A DNA stretch of 64,000 nt, taken from contig JAWQUS010000002.1 of the NCBI GenBank assembly GCA_036365455.1, forward strand, positions 9,238,001 through 9,302,000, given 5' to 3'. A program made the translations under genes and the position numbers. The notes beneath the pieces were generated by a model. It saw nothing but the letters and a program-made list of their open reading frames with translations, had not been told where the DNA came from and did no database searches. How positions within the stretch are numbered: position 1 is the first letter of the stretch; every line of letters begins with the position of its first letter. The DNA is from Macrosoma leucophasiata. Taxonomy: Eukaryota; Arthropoda; Insecta; Lepidoptera; Hedylidae. Shown here in pieces: positions 22,715-34,500 of this stretch.

Positions 22715-23085
22715 TTCAACAGTACAACCTTCGCCAGGTGCACTTTTCAATAATTATTCGATTTTACTTGACTAGATATTCCACGCCGCACTACAGTCCC
22801 ACACCACAGAAAAAAGGCATTGATTGAATTGAACGAGAAGTCTAGAATGAGAAAAATGAAACGAACGAACTGAAGAGCGCACGGATGCGGCTTGATGAAA
22901 GAACGAAACGCATATATAACCGAAACTAAAGTGGGACAGAGATAAAACAGCGGAAAGATGAGGGAAGGATATAAATGCTGTCAATGCATCCAACTTACAA
23001 AACTGCCCTTTTATTATTGCCAGCGTAAGAATTTCTTCTTATTTTGTGCGATGTTGAACCGATGAACTTTGAAAACGGAAAAGAT
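22715..23085 (-). promoter_or_regulatory. Candidate Enoph upstream region
   Basis: The 370 bp between the Enoph start codon and the foldback element must contain the proximal promoter. A minus-strand TATA-like GGTTATATATGCG occurs at about 22910-22922, some 200 bp upstream of the ATG. No other element is recognised. The assignment is inferred from position. Confidence 0.3.
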
Positions 23086-23441
23086 GCGATTCCCAGTTGC
23101 CCCCACGGCGATTGCCACCGGAGGCAAATGGGACAAAATTTTCCCAGTTGCCACCGGAGGCAACTGAGAATGATTGCCCCCACTTCAGTTTCGCTGTACA
23201 TTGCTTTCTCCATCGTATAGAATAAAAGCGATTGGAAAGAAATATTATGAAAGTAAATTTTTAAGCACCGACAGCTAAAAGTATGTATGTGTCTTCACGT
23301 CAGGTCCCTAAAGGGGTAGGTAGAGAGTGTGGAGCGCCAGATAAAAGTGCTATCCTGAAGTAAGTTGCTACACACATAAAGTCGAAAATAAAAATATTAA
23401 TCAATTGATTTTGGACAAAAAATCAATACGCTGTCAAAATG

Positions 23442-24560
23442 TAAATCCAAGATAGCGGCTGCATGGAGTAGTGAAATTTTTCGTCATGGGTGTCGTTTTC
23501 ATGGTTCTTAAGGGTGTGGAATTCGATAGTGGTGTCAAAATGTAAATCCAAGATGGCGGCTGCATGGAGTTGTCAACTTTTTCGTCGTGGGTGTCGTTTT
23601 CATGGTTCTTGAGAGTGCTGAAATCGATAGTGGTGTCAAAATGTAAATCCAAGATGGCGGCTGCATGGAGTTGTTGACTTTTTCGTCATGGGTGTCGTTT
23701 TCATGGTTCTTGAGGGTGTTGAATTCGATAGTGGTGTCAAAATGTAAATCCAAGATGGCGGCTGCATGGAGTTGTTAACTTTTTGGTCATGGGTGTCGTT
23801 TTCATGGTTCTTGAGGGTGTTGCATTCGATAGTGGTGTCAAAATGTAAATCTAAGATGGCGGCTGCATGGAGTTGTCAATTTTTTCGTCATGGGTGTCGT
23901 TTTCATGGTTCTTGAGGGTGTTGAATTCGATAGTGGTGTCGAAATGTAAACCCAAGATGGCGGCTGCATGGAGTTGTCAACCTTTTCGTCATGGGTGTAG
24001 TTTTCATGGTTCTTGAGGGTGTTGAATTCGATAGTGGTGTCGAAATGTAAACCCAAGATGGCGACTGCATGGAGTTGTCAACCTTTTCGTCATGGGTGTC
24101 GTTTTCATGGTTCTTGAGGGTGTTGAATTCGATAGTGGTGTCAAAATGTAAATCCAAGATGGCGGCTGCATGGAGTTGTCAACTTTTTCATCATGGGTGT
24201 CGTTTTCATGGTTCTTGACGGTGTGGAATTCGATAGTGGTGTCAAAATGTAAATCCAAGATGGCGGCTGCATGGAGTTGTCAACTTTTTCGTCATGGGTG
24301 TCGTTTTCATGGTTCTTGAGGGTGTGGAATTCGATAGTGGTGTCAAAATGTAAATCCAAGATGGCGGCTGCATGGAGTTGTCAACTTTTTCGTCGTGGGT
24401 GTCGTTTTCATGGTTCTTGGGGGTGTTGAATTCGATAGCGGTGTCAAAATGTAAATCCAAGATGGCGGCTGCATGGAGTTGTCAACTTTTTCGTCATGGC
24501 TGTCGTTTTCATGGTTCTCGTGGGTGTTGAATTCGATAGTGGTGTCAAAATAGAAATCCA
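23442..24560 (+). repeat. Left 101-bp tandem array (about 11 copies)
   Basis: The unit starts GTAAATCCAAGATGGCGGCT and contains TCATGGGTGTCGTTTTCATG and GAATTCGATAGTGGTGTC. The period is 101 bp, from 23442 to about 24552, with a diverged last unit. Because 101 is not a multiple of 3, all three minus-strand frames stay partly open; these ORFs are a by-product and not genes. Confidence 0.92.
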
Positions 24561-24624
24561 AGATGGCCGCTGCATCTGCTGCACTGCAAGCACTGCTCTC
24601 TGCGCTACTGCCAGTCTTAACATA

Positions 24625-24950
24625 GGGGCCGTTCAAATATTACGTAAGCAGATTTATTACATTTCTTTACCCCCTCATCCCCCTTGTCAGCAAAAGTAAG
24701 CAAAGCTCTTACCCCATGCTTACGTAAACATTTTTCAATTAATGTATTGTTTTTTTTTGTATTATAATTATAATTTTAGAAATAAGAAAATAGATTTAGG
24801 GTAGAGATTAGATTTTACTGATGTAATAAGTAAATAACTACCGATGACGTAATCATCAAGACTCCCCTACCCATGGGGGGTCATCCAAAATAAGCAGAGC
24901 CAAGACCTCCCCGCCCCCCCATAGTGCTTACGTAATACTTGAACGGCCCC
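24625..24950. mobile_element. MITE with GGGGCCGTTCAA ends
   Basis: 326 bp with terminal repeats GGGGCCGTTCAAATATTACG / CGTAATACTTGAACGGCCCC, flanked by ATA on both sides. It shares both arms with the larger element at 44228-46073 in claspin intron 2 and looks like its internally deleted relative (in reverse orientation). Confidence 0.72.
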
Positions 24951-25155
24951 ATATCGACACCAAGTGATCCTCCCCACACAGATATGCAATAGGTTGCATT
25001 GGACTGAACAAGTGTAAGTTAAACAACTTTTAGGCTACGAAAGTCAAAAATGGTCCTGAGATTCTTATACACATAAATCAGTTTTCTAACTCCAGACGCA
25101 ACGTTAGTAATGTGATGCTTCCAACACATTGCACTATCCATCCAAACACCAAGGT

Positions 25156-25383
25156 TTACATTTGATTACATACATAGATTGTGTAGATCGTTCGCACATT
25201 CGCCGAAATGGATCCTATAGAAAATTGAGAGACCCGCCACTTTACGGCGATGTTCAAGATTGTGGCAGTTTTGTGTTTACTAGCTTTGTGTCCAATTATT
25301 TTCGCAGCACGCCGATCAACCGACTCAAGGGCTTCGAGCTGGTATTTGGCCGACCCGTCCATAAGGTGGCAACAATACTCCAT
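25156..25383 (-). pseudogene. LINE reverse-transcriptase C-terminal fragment
   Basis: The minus strand encodes MEYCCHLMDGSAKYQLEALE and SVDRRAAKIIG, the C-terminal motif of jockey/CR1-type LINE reverse transcriptases (MEYCSHLWxGSxxYxLxxLDxVxRRA). Frame decays after about residue 40. Just beyond lies a plus-strand SINE/LINE tail (CTAGCAGTAGGACGTATAAT and TTGCCATTATTATTA) at 25430-25490. Confidence 0.65.
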
Positions 25384-25916
25384 ACCGACGAACTTGTGCT
25401 TGATACAAATTAAGCAGCTGACGCGGTGTGAAGTAGTGGCGCCAAGTGCCTAGCAGTAGGACGTATAATGGGTTGCCATTATTATTATGGTCCAAGACAT
25501 ACTGAAATGTTTATATGATTTCGATCATTATTGAACAAAAATACGAAAAAAAAACACGTTTACTGTATGGGGATCATAACTTAAAAATATATATACTTGA
25601 AATACAATAAATAATAACTAATAAGGGAAATACATAACTTGTGAAAATTTCAGCTTTTTAGCTATCACGGTTTATGAGATACAGCCTGGTGGCATCTGCC
25701 GGCTGTTATATTAATATTTCGTAGATCGAAGAAGAAAATGTTTTTTTTTTGTTAGGGTGCCGTACCTAAAACGTAAAATGGGACCCTATTACTGAGTCTC
25801 CGCGGTCTGGCTGTTTCTCAAAAACCCTTAATATATCTTTTTAAGTATTGTTTGTGATAGCGGCAAAGGAAATACATGACTTGTGAAAATTTCAGCTTTC
25901 TTGCTATAACGATTAA

Positions 25917-26490
25917 AACCATGAAAACGACACCCATGACGAAAAAGTTGACAACTCCATGCAGCCGCCATCTTGGATTTACATTTTGACACCACTATCG
26001 AATTCAACACCCTCAAGAACCATGAAAACGACACCCATGACGAAAAAGTTGACAACTCCATGCAGCCGCCATCTTGGATTTACATTTTGACACCACTATC
26101 GAATTCAACACCCTCAAGAACCATGAAAACGACACCCATGACGAAAAAGTTGACAACTCCATGCAGCCGCCATCTTGGACTTACATCTTGGCACCACTAT
26201 CGAATTCAACACCCTCAAGAACCATGAAAATGACACCCATGACCAAAAAGTTAACAACTCCATGCAGCCGCCATCTTGGATTTACATTTTGACACCACTA
26301 TCGAATTCCACACCCTCAAGAACCATGAAAACGACACCCATGACGAGTTGAGAACTCCATGCAGCCGCCATCTTGGATTTACATTTTGACACCACTATCG
26401 AATTCAACAACCTCAAGAACCATGGAAACGACACCCATGACGAAAAAGTTGACAACTCCATGCAGCCGCCATCTTGGACTTACATTTTGA
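25917..26490 (-). repeat. Right 101-bp tandem array (about 6 copies, inverted)
   Basis: The same 101-bp unit as at 23442-24560 in opposite orientation, about 5.7 copies; the fifth carries a short deletion at about 26343. With the left array it can form a hairpin of several hundred bp. Confidence 0.9.
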
Positions 26491-27370
26491 CAGCGTATTG
26501 ATTTTTTGTCCAAAATCAATAGATAAATATTTTTATTTTCGACTTTAAGTGTGTAGCAACTAACTTCGGGATAGCACTTTTATCTGGCGCTCCACACTCT
26601 TTACCTACCCCATTTAGGGACCTGGCGTGAAGACACATTTAGCTGTCGGTGCTTAAAAATTTACTTTCATAATATTTCTTTCCAATCGCTTTTATTCTCT
26701 ACGATGGAGAAAGCAATGTACAGCGAAACTGAAGTGGGGGCAATCATTCCCAGTTGCCTCCGGTGGCAACTGGGAAAATTTTGTCACATTTGCCTCCGGT
26801 GGTAATCGCCGCGGGGGCAACTGGGAATAATTCGAACAGAACCGTGGAGCCTTAAAAATCTCATAATTTTGTCCAAGGCTGGTTGGTCTGTGTTTTGTCC
26901 CCTCCGTTCGTCACAGCTATAATATAGTCTACAAGTCTAAGATAGTTTGCAAGAAATATTTCCCCAGTCTATTATTTGGTAATAACAACGATATAATAAC
27001 CACAGTCAGTTGTCTAGTGGTAGCTGGCTAAGAATTAAGCTACTTAGATTTTCAATTTTTCCGAAGATTCTTAAATATTCTCAATACTACCCAGACCTTG
27101 GGTAATGAGGTCTGTGTGGTAATGTAAATGGGCACAGCTCACATGAGACAAGTGTAACTGGCGAGCCTTGCTCATTTGCATGTATCTATAGCGGAGCAAG
27201 ATTTATTTATATATCTATGTATGAACATTTGAAATCACCGCTTTAATGTTCAAAGAAATATTCGTTACTTGCACAAAACCAAGGAGATTCGCCGAGTAGT
27301 GCAGGTTCTCTTTATTTTTATCAGACTCCATAAAAAGAGGACTTTTTATAGATATTAATTTCTCACTCAC

Positions 27371-27534
27371 CGTATTATATCCATCAATATTGGACTGTGG
27401 ATCATTGCATCAGCGATGCCCATGTTTACACCTCTGTCCATAATTTGCCTGTCATCGACGTAAAGGATCTCGGACCAAGAATCAAAAGGATTGTTCAAAA
27501 TCTTACTAATACCACAGATGTTATTTTATGGTTA
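27371..27534 (-). CDS. Candidate orphan exon, product unknown
   Basis: On the minus strand an open stretch of about 54 codons ends at a strong donor (GTGAGTGAG at about 27370). It reads NNPFDSWSEILYVDDRQIMD followed by RGVNMGIADAMIHSPILMDI. Amino-acid composition looks protein-like, but I recognise no family. The acceptor side is weak and no neighbouring exon was found. It could be a decayed exon or chance. Confidence 0.25.
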
Positions 27535-29357
27535 TTTCAAGCAATTTTGGCGGCAATCTAACATGAATTTCACGGATATTCATGACTAAGTGAAACCGGA
27601 TATCACAATGTAGAATGCGTTGTGATAGTTCCACCCCCTGGGATACTTATTACCATAGTACATAATAAATCTATGCTTATTACTATTTATTACGGTGCCA
27701 CTTCACCGGGCTCGCTTCAATTAGTATATTTGGCATTATATCCATTGATTTAGTAAATTATTTATTTTGACATTTGTTTTTACCTATAATTGACTTTCAT
27801 TATCAAGGAAATTAAAAGCATTAAATATATTTTTTAAGTATTTTAATAATAATAAATTCTTTAAAATAATGAATGAAAAACAATATCTTATATAAATATT
27901 TTATATTTACTTAAATTATGTTCGTTTTTCAATATCAGTCATAACTTTATACCTACTTACTAATTTTAATACACTTTATGCTAAGCTGGATCTTTGAACG
28001 AAACATTTTAAAAATAATGTATTGATGTATATGTAATAACCTATTTTCAAATCGAAAGTATTAACTGTTTACTAATACCAAGTATCGCAATATTTTATTT
28101 TTGTTAGCGTGAATATACGTTAGATATAACATAGATATACAATTATTTTTTCCTCTTTTTAAATTGTTTTAGAGTATTTTTTTTTTTAGTTTCTACTTTT
28201 CATAAATTTTGATAATGTGCACAAATTATCTAATTTCCAACATATCATTTTATCCGGAGGTGGGGACCTGGAGTCCTGAAATACAGGGTATCCTAGTTTA
28301 GGCTCCAGACTCCACTAAACTTTTATGACACAATTGATGTACTATAGTAAGTAAGATTCAAAGTTTGTGGAGTAAATAATTTTTTTTTTATTATTAAAAA
28401 AAAAAAAAAAAAATGTATCAATGCAATGAGGTGAATCGTTAAGAGGAGACACGGGGAACAAAAAGGCGGTTTCGTTTTTGAACAGATATTATGTCAGGAT
28501 GGCATTGTGTTAAAGAATAAAAAGCAAACATGACATTTTTTAAATTCTTGAGTATTTTACCTATTCTCAACAATAACAATAATGAACTATATACTCGTAT
28601 TTATTTCAGATTTTTAACATTTTGATTTGTTTTGGTCAGTTTAATATAATAATAATTTCTAATCTTATTCTTTCGTTCTTTTTGTTATGGTTCGTTGTAA
28701 AAATCGTATCGTATAAATATTATAAATGCGAAAGTTTGTATGTTTCTTTTTTGTTACTCCTTCACGCAAAAACTGCTGAAGCGATTTTCATGAAATTTGG
28801 CACATACACATTGAGGGTAACCATGATTAACACATAAGATTGTTTTATCTCGAAAAAATATTCCTGTCTGCCATGTCATGCCATGGGATGATTTGATGAG
28901 TTTCCACAGGTTACGCAAAAAACGACCTACAAGCGGGCGGAGCCGCGGGCAACAGCCAGTCTTATTATAATAAAAAATATTCAAATTTACTCATTGTTAA
29001 GAAAAATATGTGTAGTAACAATAATAAAATATTAAACTTACTCATAATAGATCAGGATACATTATTTTAATCATGTCCATGTATCTCGAGGTATAATAAC
29101 CACGTGCATCTGACCTACCACAACAATAATTCTTAATCTATGACATGACGCTATATTATGATGCCGATGATCTTAAATGAAGTGATTTTTAATATAAAAT
29201 CTCTTGCTCAACAATGACTTTTTTTAAAGATCTTTTTTGATATTCTTGGATTTATTGGTGAATATTATATAATTAAGTTTGGGTTTATCATGTCAACTGT
29301 TAATATGTGATTAAGTATGTGATAGTGTGGTGAATTGACTACAGCTGACCGTGATTG

Positions 29358-29770
29358 ACTGGTGGTAGAGCTCCAGTGGCGGAGCTCGGGGGCGTAGGCA
29401 CCACCGCATTACCTAATATACTTGCCGCTAAATGGTAGTGTTCAGCACTATCGTGCGCCGGTCAGTGGTAATGTGCGGCCCTGTAAATTCCGGCACAGAG
29501 GCATAACAACTTAGGCCTCAGGAGTGGTAACGCATCTGCATTTTGACCTAGGTCTTTGTGTGGGTGTATATCGCCGGTTAAAAACCAGATGAACGTATCT
29601 ACAATTTGTCAATGTTGAGAAAATGACCTCCATTTCTGTTCAGTTAATTGCGTTTTCTCAACATTGACAAAATTGTAGATACGTTCATCTGGTTTTTAAC
29701 CGGCGATATAGGCTACAGTCATCACTTAACATCAATGTGAACTGCATGCTTGTTTCCCACTTCCATTGAG
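29358..29770 (+). repeat. SINE-like copy interrupted by a snapback MITE
   Basis: Plus-strand SINE of the ACTGGTGGTAGAGCTCCAG family, split at 29570 by a 136-bp palindromic element (listed next). Both halves line up with intact copies once the insert is ignored. Confidence 0.7.
29571..29706. mobile_element. Snapback MITE inside a SINE (TATA duplication)
   Basis: 136 bp with inverted arms of about 54 bp, starting TCGCCGGTTAAAAACCAGAT and almost perfectly complementary to the other end. Flanked by TATA on both sides (29567-29570, 29707-29710). The host SINE consensus has a single site, TGTCTATAGG, which gives an independent empty-site comparison. Confidence 0.75.
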
Positions 29771-30075
29771 TCTTGTCTAGTACTTGAGTACATAGAGATC
29801 AATATAAAGTATGTATATTTAACAGCCCAGCATCACAACGGTGTGGCAGTCGATTGCTCAGCGAGTAAAAATCTTCAAGTTATATCAACTTATACCAATG
29901 CATATTAGACCGTCTCTCTGCCTACCTCGTAATAATGTTGGCGTGAAGATACATACTTACATACATATTAGACATATCACATTTTAAATAAATATATAAA
30001 ATTGTGTAGTTACATCGATATTTTGCTGTCAAAATTAAGAAATATAAACTACATAATATTTTTTTATATCCAAGT

Positions 30076-30352
30076 CATAGAGCAACACGGGCCACTGCCG
30101 CGGCGGACTGTAGGGGAGTAGCCATAGCGTTTATTACCGATGCAAAACAATCTGTCATTTTTTGCGGGAGGAAATGCGTGTGACGTGCCACACACACATT
30201 ACATAAATCGTCTATTACTACGAAACTCACTCTCACTCACTACCTTGACTTTAACAAAATACGTAAACAATTTCACCATAGCCCATTTGGGCTTTTTACT
30301 TTGATAGAGGGGAAGCTTGCATATGGCTACTCCCCTCCGGTGTTGCTCTATG
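30076..30352. mobile_element. MULE-type MITE, copy 2 (9-bp target duplication)
   Basis: 277 bp with terminal repeats CATAGAGCAACAC / GTGTTGCTCTATG, flanked by a perfect 9-bp duplication TATCCAAGT (30067-30075, 30353-30361). Same family as 7482-7746. Confidence 0.8.
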
Positions 30353-31029
30353 TATCCAAGTCAATAGTTCAGTAGGTAGAAGTAGATTGATTAAAATATT
30401 TTTCAGGGAGAGATGAGACCTTGAGGAACCTAGCCGATCTACCGACTAGCTAATTTAAGCTAAATACTTAGCTAAGATTTGTAAACATTTTAAAAACAAA
30501 CTGAATAGCTCCAGCAGCAATTCATGTCCTTCAAGTAAATGAGCTCTGCTCTATACATTTGCGTTATGCCGCGATTCTCAGGATCGTTATATTACAAGTG
30601 ACATTCATTTTTACGAAGATCAATATCGCCTGAAAGATTACGATTGTCTAGTTACTCTTACGACGGCCACACACAAGTTCCATAAATTGATTTGTACAGA
30701 AATTAATTAGAAAAAGGTACAAGGAAAAATATATGTATGTACCTTCACGCCAAGTCCCTTACATATATTTTAAATACCATTTTAAATGTTCTTTATATTC
30801 ACTAGATAATATTTCAGAGCTGTTTTACCGTGTAGCTTTTTTATATTTTTTTCTGTGCAAATCTTGACATGACCCTTTGCGCAGTTAAAACTTAAGATGT
30901 GTGGCAGTCATTATTTAACCAAAACTGTATTATGATACAGATTTGGTTAAACCGACATATTTACCCTGTACCCTTTTGTGTTTTCATTTTTTATGTGCAA
31001 ATCAAGGCCCTTTGCGCAGTTAAAACTTA

Positions 31030-31167
31030 CCTTCATAAACATAGTACATTAGATACGTTTTAGCTATAGAATGCTTCGTCTTTGTCAGTTGCATTGTTAA
31101 ATGCGCAGGATAGAAAAGCGAAAAAGAGAGATTAGCAACACTTTAGCTAAAATACGTTTGTGAATAA
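31030..31167. mobile_element. Decayed third copy of the CCCCCTTATTC MITE
   Basis: Internal sequence CTTTGTCAGTTGCATTGTTA and the AGCTAAAATACGTTTG end match 18452-18601. The terminal C-run is lost. It lies about 270 bp downstream of the claspin stop. Confidence 0.55.
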
Positions 31168-31435
31168 TTAAGTAAGTAAGTAACTCTTTATTGTACACCA
31201 AATAAACAGAAATAACTGGACAATTAGGCGGTCTTATTGCTTAAAGCAATTTCTTCCAGACAACCTAACCTTTTAAGAGATAGTCGAAGAAAATAGCGAT
31301 TGGTAGGGTGTACACTTTAAAAACTAAAAACTATATAGACGCACAAGGGGTTAAGGTTTGCGGCAGGCATAATACAGACTTTGTTAAACCGACATATCTT
31401 ATCATTAGCTTCGTGCCTCATAAACAAAGACGCAT

Positions 31436-31552
31436 CTACACGTCCAAGCGGTCAAATAAACTAAGTTTGGGTTGCTTCTTTTCATCCATCTTCATTTTCT
31501 TCAGCAGACGTGGTGTGTTCACAGTACTCTCATCTGCTTTTCTCTTGTTTAG
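31436..31552 (-). CDS. Claspin: Claspin exon 15 (C-terminus)
   Basis: 117 nt, 38 codons plus TAG at 31438-31436, acceptor ATTTTCAG. Basic C-terminus, ending KMDEKKQPKLSLFDRLDV. Confidence 0.87.
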   Translation of the reverse strand, partial: LNKRKADESTVNTPRLLKKMKMDEKKQPKLSLFDRLDV

Positions 31553-34500
31553 CTGAAAATATACGGAGTTTTTAATGAATTGAAAGGAGTGGAAACATGT
31601 ATTTATTCAAAAATGCAGTGTATTCGTTTTAAGTTGTGTCTCTTATAGTTTTTGTACCTACTCTTAGGCTGGGTTGCACCAAGATATTTGTTAAAGTTAA
31701 AGTAATTTCACATCCTTCTCTAACTTTATTAGATTTCTTTGAGTTAGAAAAGGATATCAAATGTTACTAAAACTTTAACAAACATCTTGGTGCAACCCAG
31801 GCTTAGTGAGAGAAAACACATTTCACAACGTTGAAAGAGTATCATTCAAACGATTGATTTTGAGAGAAAATGTTTTTATAGGCCGACCGTTTAACTCGAG
31901 TATCGCCTGCGGGGTACAAAGAGAGCGGGGGAAGATGTCACCGGGTGGGTACAAGGGTTGCGCGGAGCAGAGAGCCACGTCAAAGCGCGGCAGTACGCTG
32001 TCGGTACTCGCAGCGTGCGGTTTGTATTTTTGCAACGGACGCTTAGACATTGACGCACATGGTAAAAACTTACCAAAATTAATCTCAAGATAAATCGCTT
32101 TTCCTGTTTTGCAAAAAAATTTAACAAATAGCGTACAACGTATATTCCTTTTTTAACGCCAGCAAACAAGATCATACTTCTACGGAGTATCTCCAAGTCA
32201 ATAACTTGAGAGAAGATGAAGAGATGGACAGCTTTATTATTAATTTTCAAGATTCTGACTCTTCATGCTGCTCAGACAACGATGAAAACGATTCAAGCGA
32301 TATGTACCTTATATTAGTGATGATAAAGTCCTAACCCTACATAACTTTTATATGTGGTTAAATATTACGTGAATAGAGTTATTATTTATTATTTTAATAT
32401 TACGTACCTTAGAAGCTATTAAAATAATTAAAATTATAAGTTTATTTTTTACTTTACAAAATAAAAGTTTGTATTCTAAACTTTGCCAACATAATATCTC
32501 GAGATAAGTATTTGGATTATTGAGGCCGTGTGTAGCGATACCCGCCCCCCGCTCCCCTTGTACCGCGCAGGCGATATGCGAGTTAAACGGTCGGTCTATA
32601 GAAATCTCATTGTCCTCCGTGTCATGTTTGAAGACCATATATGTATATGCACATATAGGTTTAATGAAAAAAAAAATAGTTTCATTTCCAACTATTAATT
32701 CGTCGTCGTAAATCTTTGTATAAAAATAGAACCATAACGCGGATTACAGTCCACCAGTCCAAGTTTCAAAATAAAGTGGCTGTTACATACAGCAGGACGG
32801 ACAGCCAGACACGACGAATTAAGAGTTCCAATTTTTGCTAAACTGTAAAAAATAATCATACCTTAGGCTCAGCCTCTTCTGGTGTGATCGCAGCAAAAAC
32901 GAAATTTCTCTTGGCGTTGGAAGCCAAGTTCTTCGGCGCTTCATCATCAGCGACCAGCGGTGTAACCAAAGCCGCCAAACGTGACAACGAGCCGCGACCG
33001 CGTGTAAGCAACGAACTGTGGTAATTTTGCTGCAAAATAAATTGATTATTTCAAATTAACTTTCTCAAACAAACTCTTTTGAACTGCTGTATTACAAACT
33101 ATGTAGATTGAATAACTTAAAATAGTCATTCAATAGATATGTTTTATTATTATAATCTGTATATCAATAGTCAATTACAACGTACCGCGGTATGCCATAC
33201 GGTGTGTAAGGACCGGGATATCTGGCGCTCTATGCTATCACTCGACCCCGTAAGGGATTTGGCGTGAAGATACATACAAAATCCGACGCTCGCGTCCGCA
33301 GGAATTACCTACCACACCCCTGGACGTGTCGTCTGGGTGGTGTTAAATAAGAGACAACGATACTGGCGAAATAGGTTTTAATGTAAGAAAATCTGCAAAA
33401 TCTGAATGTAGATTTATAGTTATCAATTATGTATTCACCTATTTTACAGACTGACATACAAATAAATAATGCTTACATAGGCAGTGTGCAGCATATAACG
33501 CTCTACGAAGTCGAAACTAGCCAATTGTCTCTTTTTTATGTTATGGCAGTGGCAAACAAGCAAGTAGTTCACATTGATGTTAAGTGATAACTGCAGCCTA
33601 TAGACACCCACACAAAGACCAAGGTCAAAATGCAGATGCGTTACCACTCCTGAGGCCTAAGGTGTTATGCCTCTGTGCCGGTAATAACAGGGCCGTACAT
33701 TAAAAAAAATGTTTGAAAAGTCTCTTTCGCAGGCTCGATCTGTAACATATACATAATTCTTGTTGGATACTGTATGTACATTACCTGAAATATAGTAAAG
33801 GCTTTCTTCGGACTAGGTATATCTTTGACGGATTTCTTCTCCGCAGCAAGGGTCACCTCAGGTTTGTCATTCATACTTTTCATAGTAGACATTGTTGAAC
33901 TAAGACTTGCTTTGATAATTGGATCACAGTTTATACTGCTGCTGAAGTCGTCGGTGTTATCCTTTTCTTGCTGAAATTAATTTATAAATCACTAGTTTCG
34001 TCCGCGTGGATGTCGTTTTATAAATAACTAAGTAGCCTATATACTTTCTCAGAGTCAGCTCTATCTCTGTACCAAATTTCATTAAAATCGGTTCAGTCGT
34101 TAGGACGTGAAAAGGTAACAGACAGACAGAGTAACTTTCGCATTTATAATATTAAGTAGACAAGTAGGCATTATATAAACATTAAAAAATTTAAGCTATT
34201 AATTAGTTATCAATGGGCGGCGTTCACCGATGTCGAATCAGTTAAATCAAAAAGAGAAAGAAATTCGACGTTCGGATGTGAGCTTCGGTTGCTTAGTGGT
34301 AAAGCGGCTGGGTTAGCCTGGGTTGCACCAAGATATTTGTTAAAGGTATTGTAACATTTTATATCCTTCTCTAACTTACAGAAATATGTTAAAGTTAGAG
34401 AAGGATGTGAAATTCAACAATAGCTTTAACTTTAACGTCTTGATGCAACCCAGGCTTAGTGATGCAGCGGTTCAAATCCCGCCCGAAGTATTTTTTTATG

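Larger units (their letters stand above)
23086..26830. mobile_element. Foldback-type element with inverted 101-bp satellite arrays
   Basis: About 3.74 kb bounded by long inverted repeats. Both ends begin ATTCCCAGTTGCCCCC (left 23090; right end complement near 26829). They continue for about 340-350 bp with the same sequence, including the CACCGGAGGCAA blocks and ACCGACAGCTAAA / TTTAGCTGTCGGT. Next to these lie inverted arrays of a 101-bp unit. The centre (about 24560-25915) holds a MITE, a LINE fragment and other repeats, but no transposase. A Foldback/Galileo-like non-autonomous element is the best description. I could not identify a clean target duplication. Confidence 0.7.
26831..31435. 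other. Intergenic region between Enoph and claspin
   Basis: Contains a candidate orphan exon at 27371-27534, SINE and MITE copies and a dispersed repeat at about 28715-28965 (ATAAATGCGAAAGTTTGTATG-type start, GGGCGGAGCCGCGGGCAACA near the end) that is widespread in Lepidoptera. 27540-28700 is AT-rich with homopolymers (for example 28380-28411) and nothing else I can assign. Confidence 0.5.

Noticed and set aside
23434..24636. Series of overlapping minus-strand ORFs of 72-97 codons with repeated peptide DLHFDTTIEFNTLKNHENDT
   Set aside because: They are translations of the 101-bp tandem repeat in several frames; the period is not a multiple of three, and the same happens on the other strand at 25973-26292.
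23434..26292. CRISPR-like array (regular repeats)
   Set aside because: Repeats are contiguous 101-bp units without unique spacers, in a eukaryotic genome.
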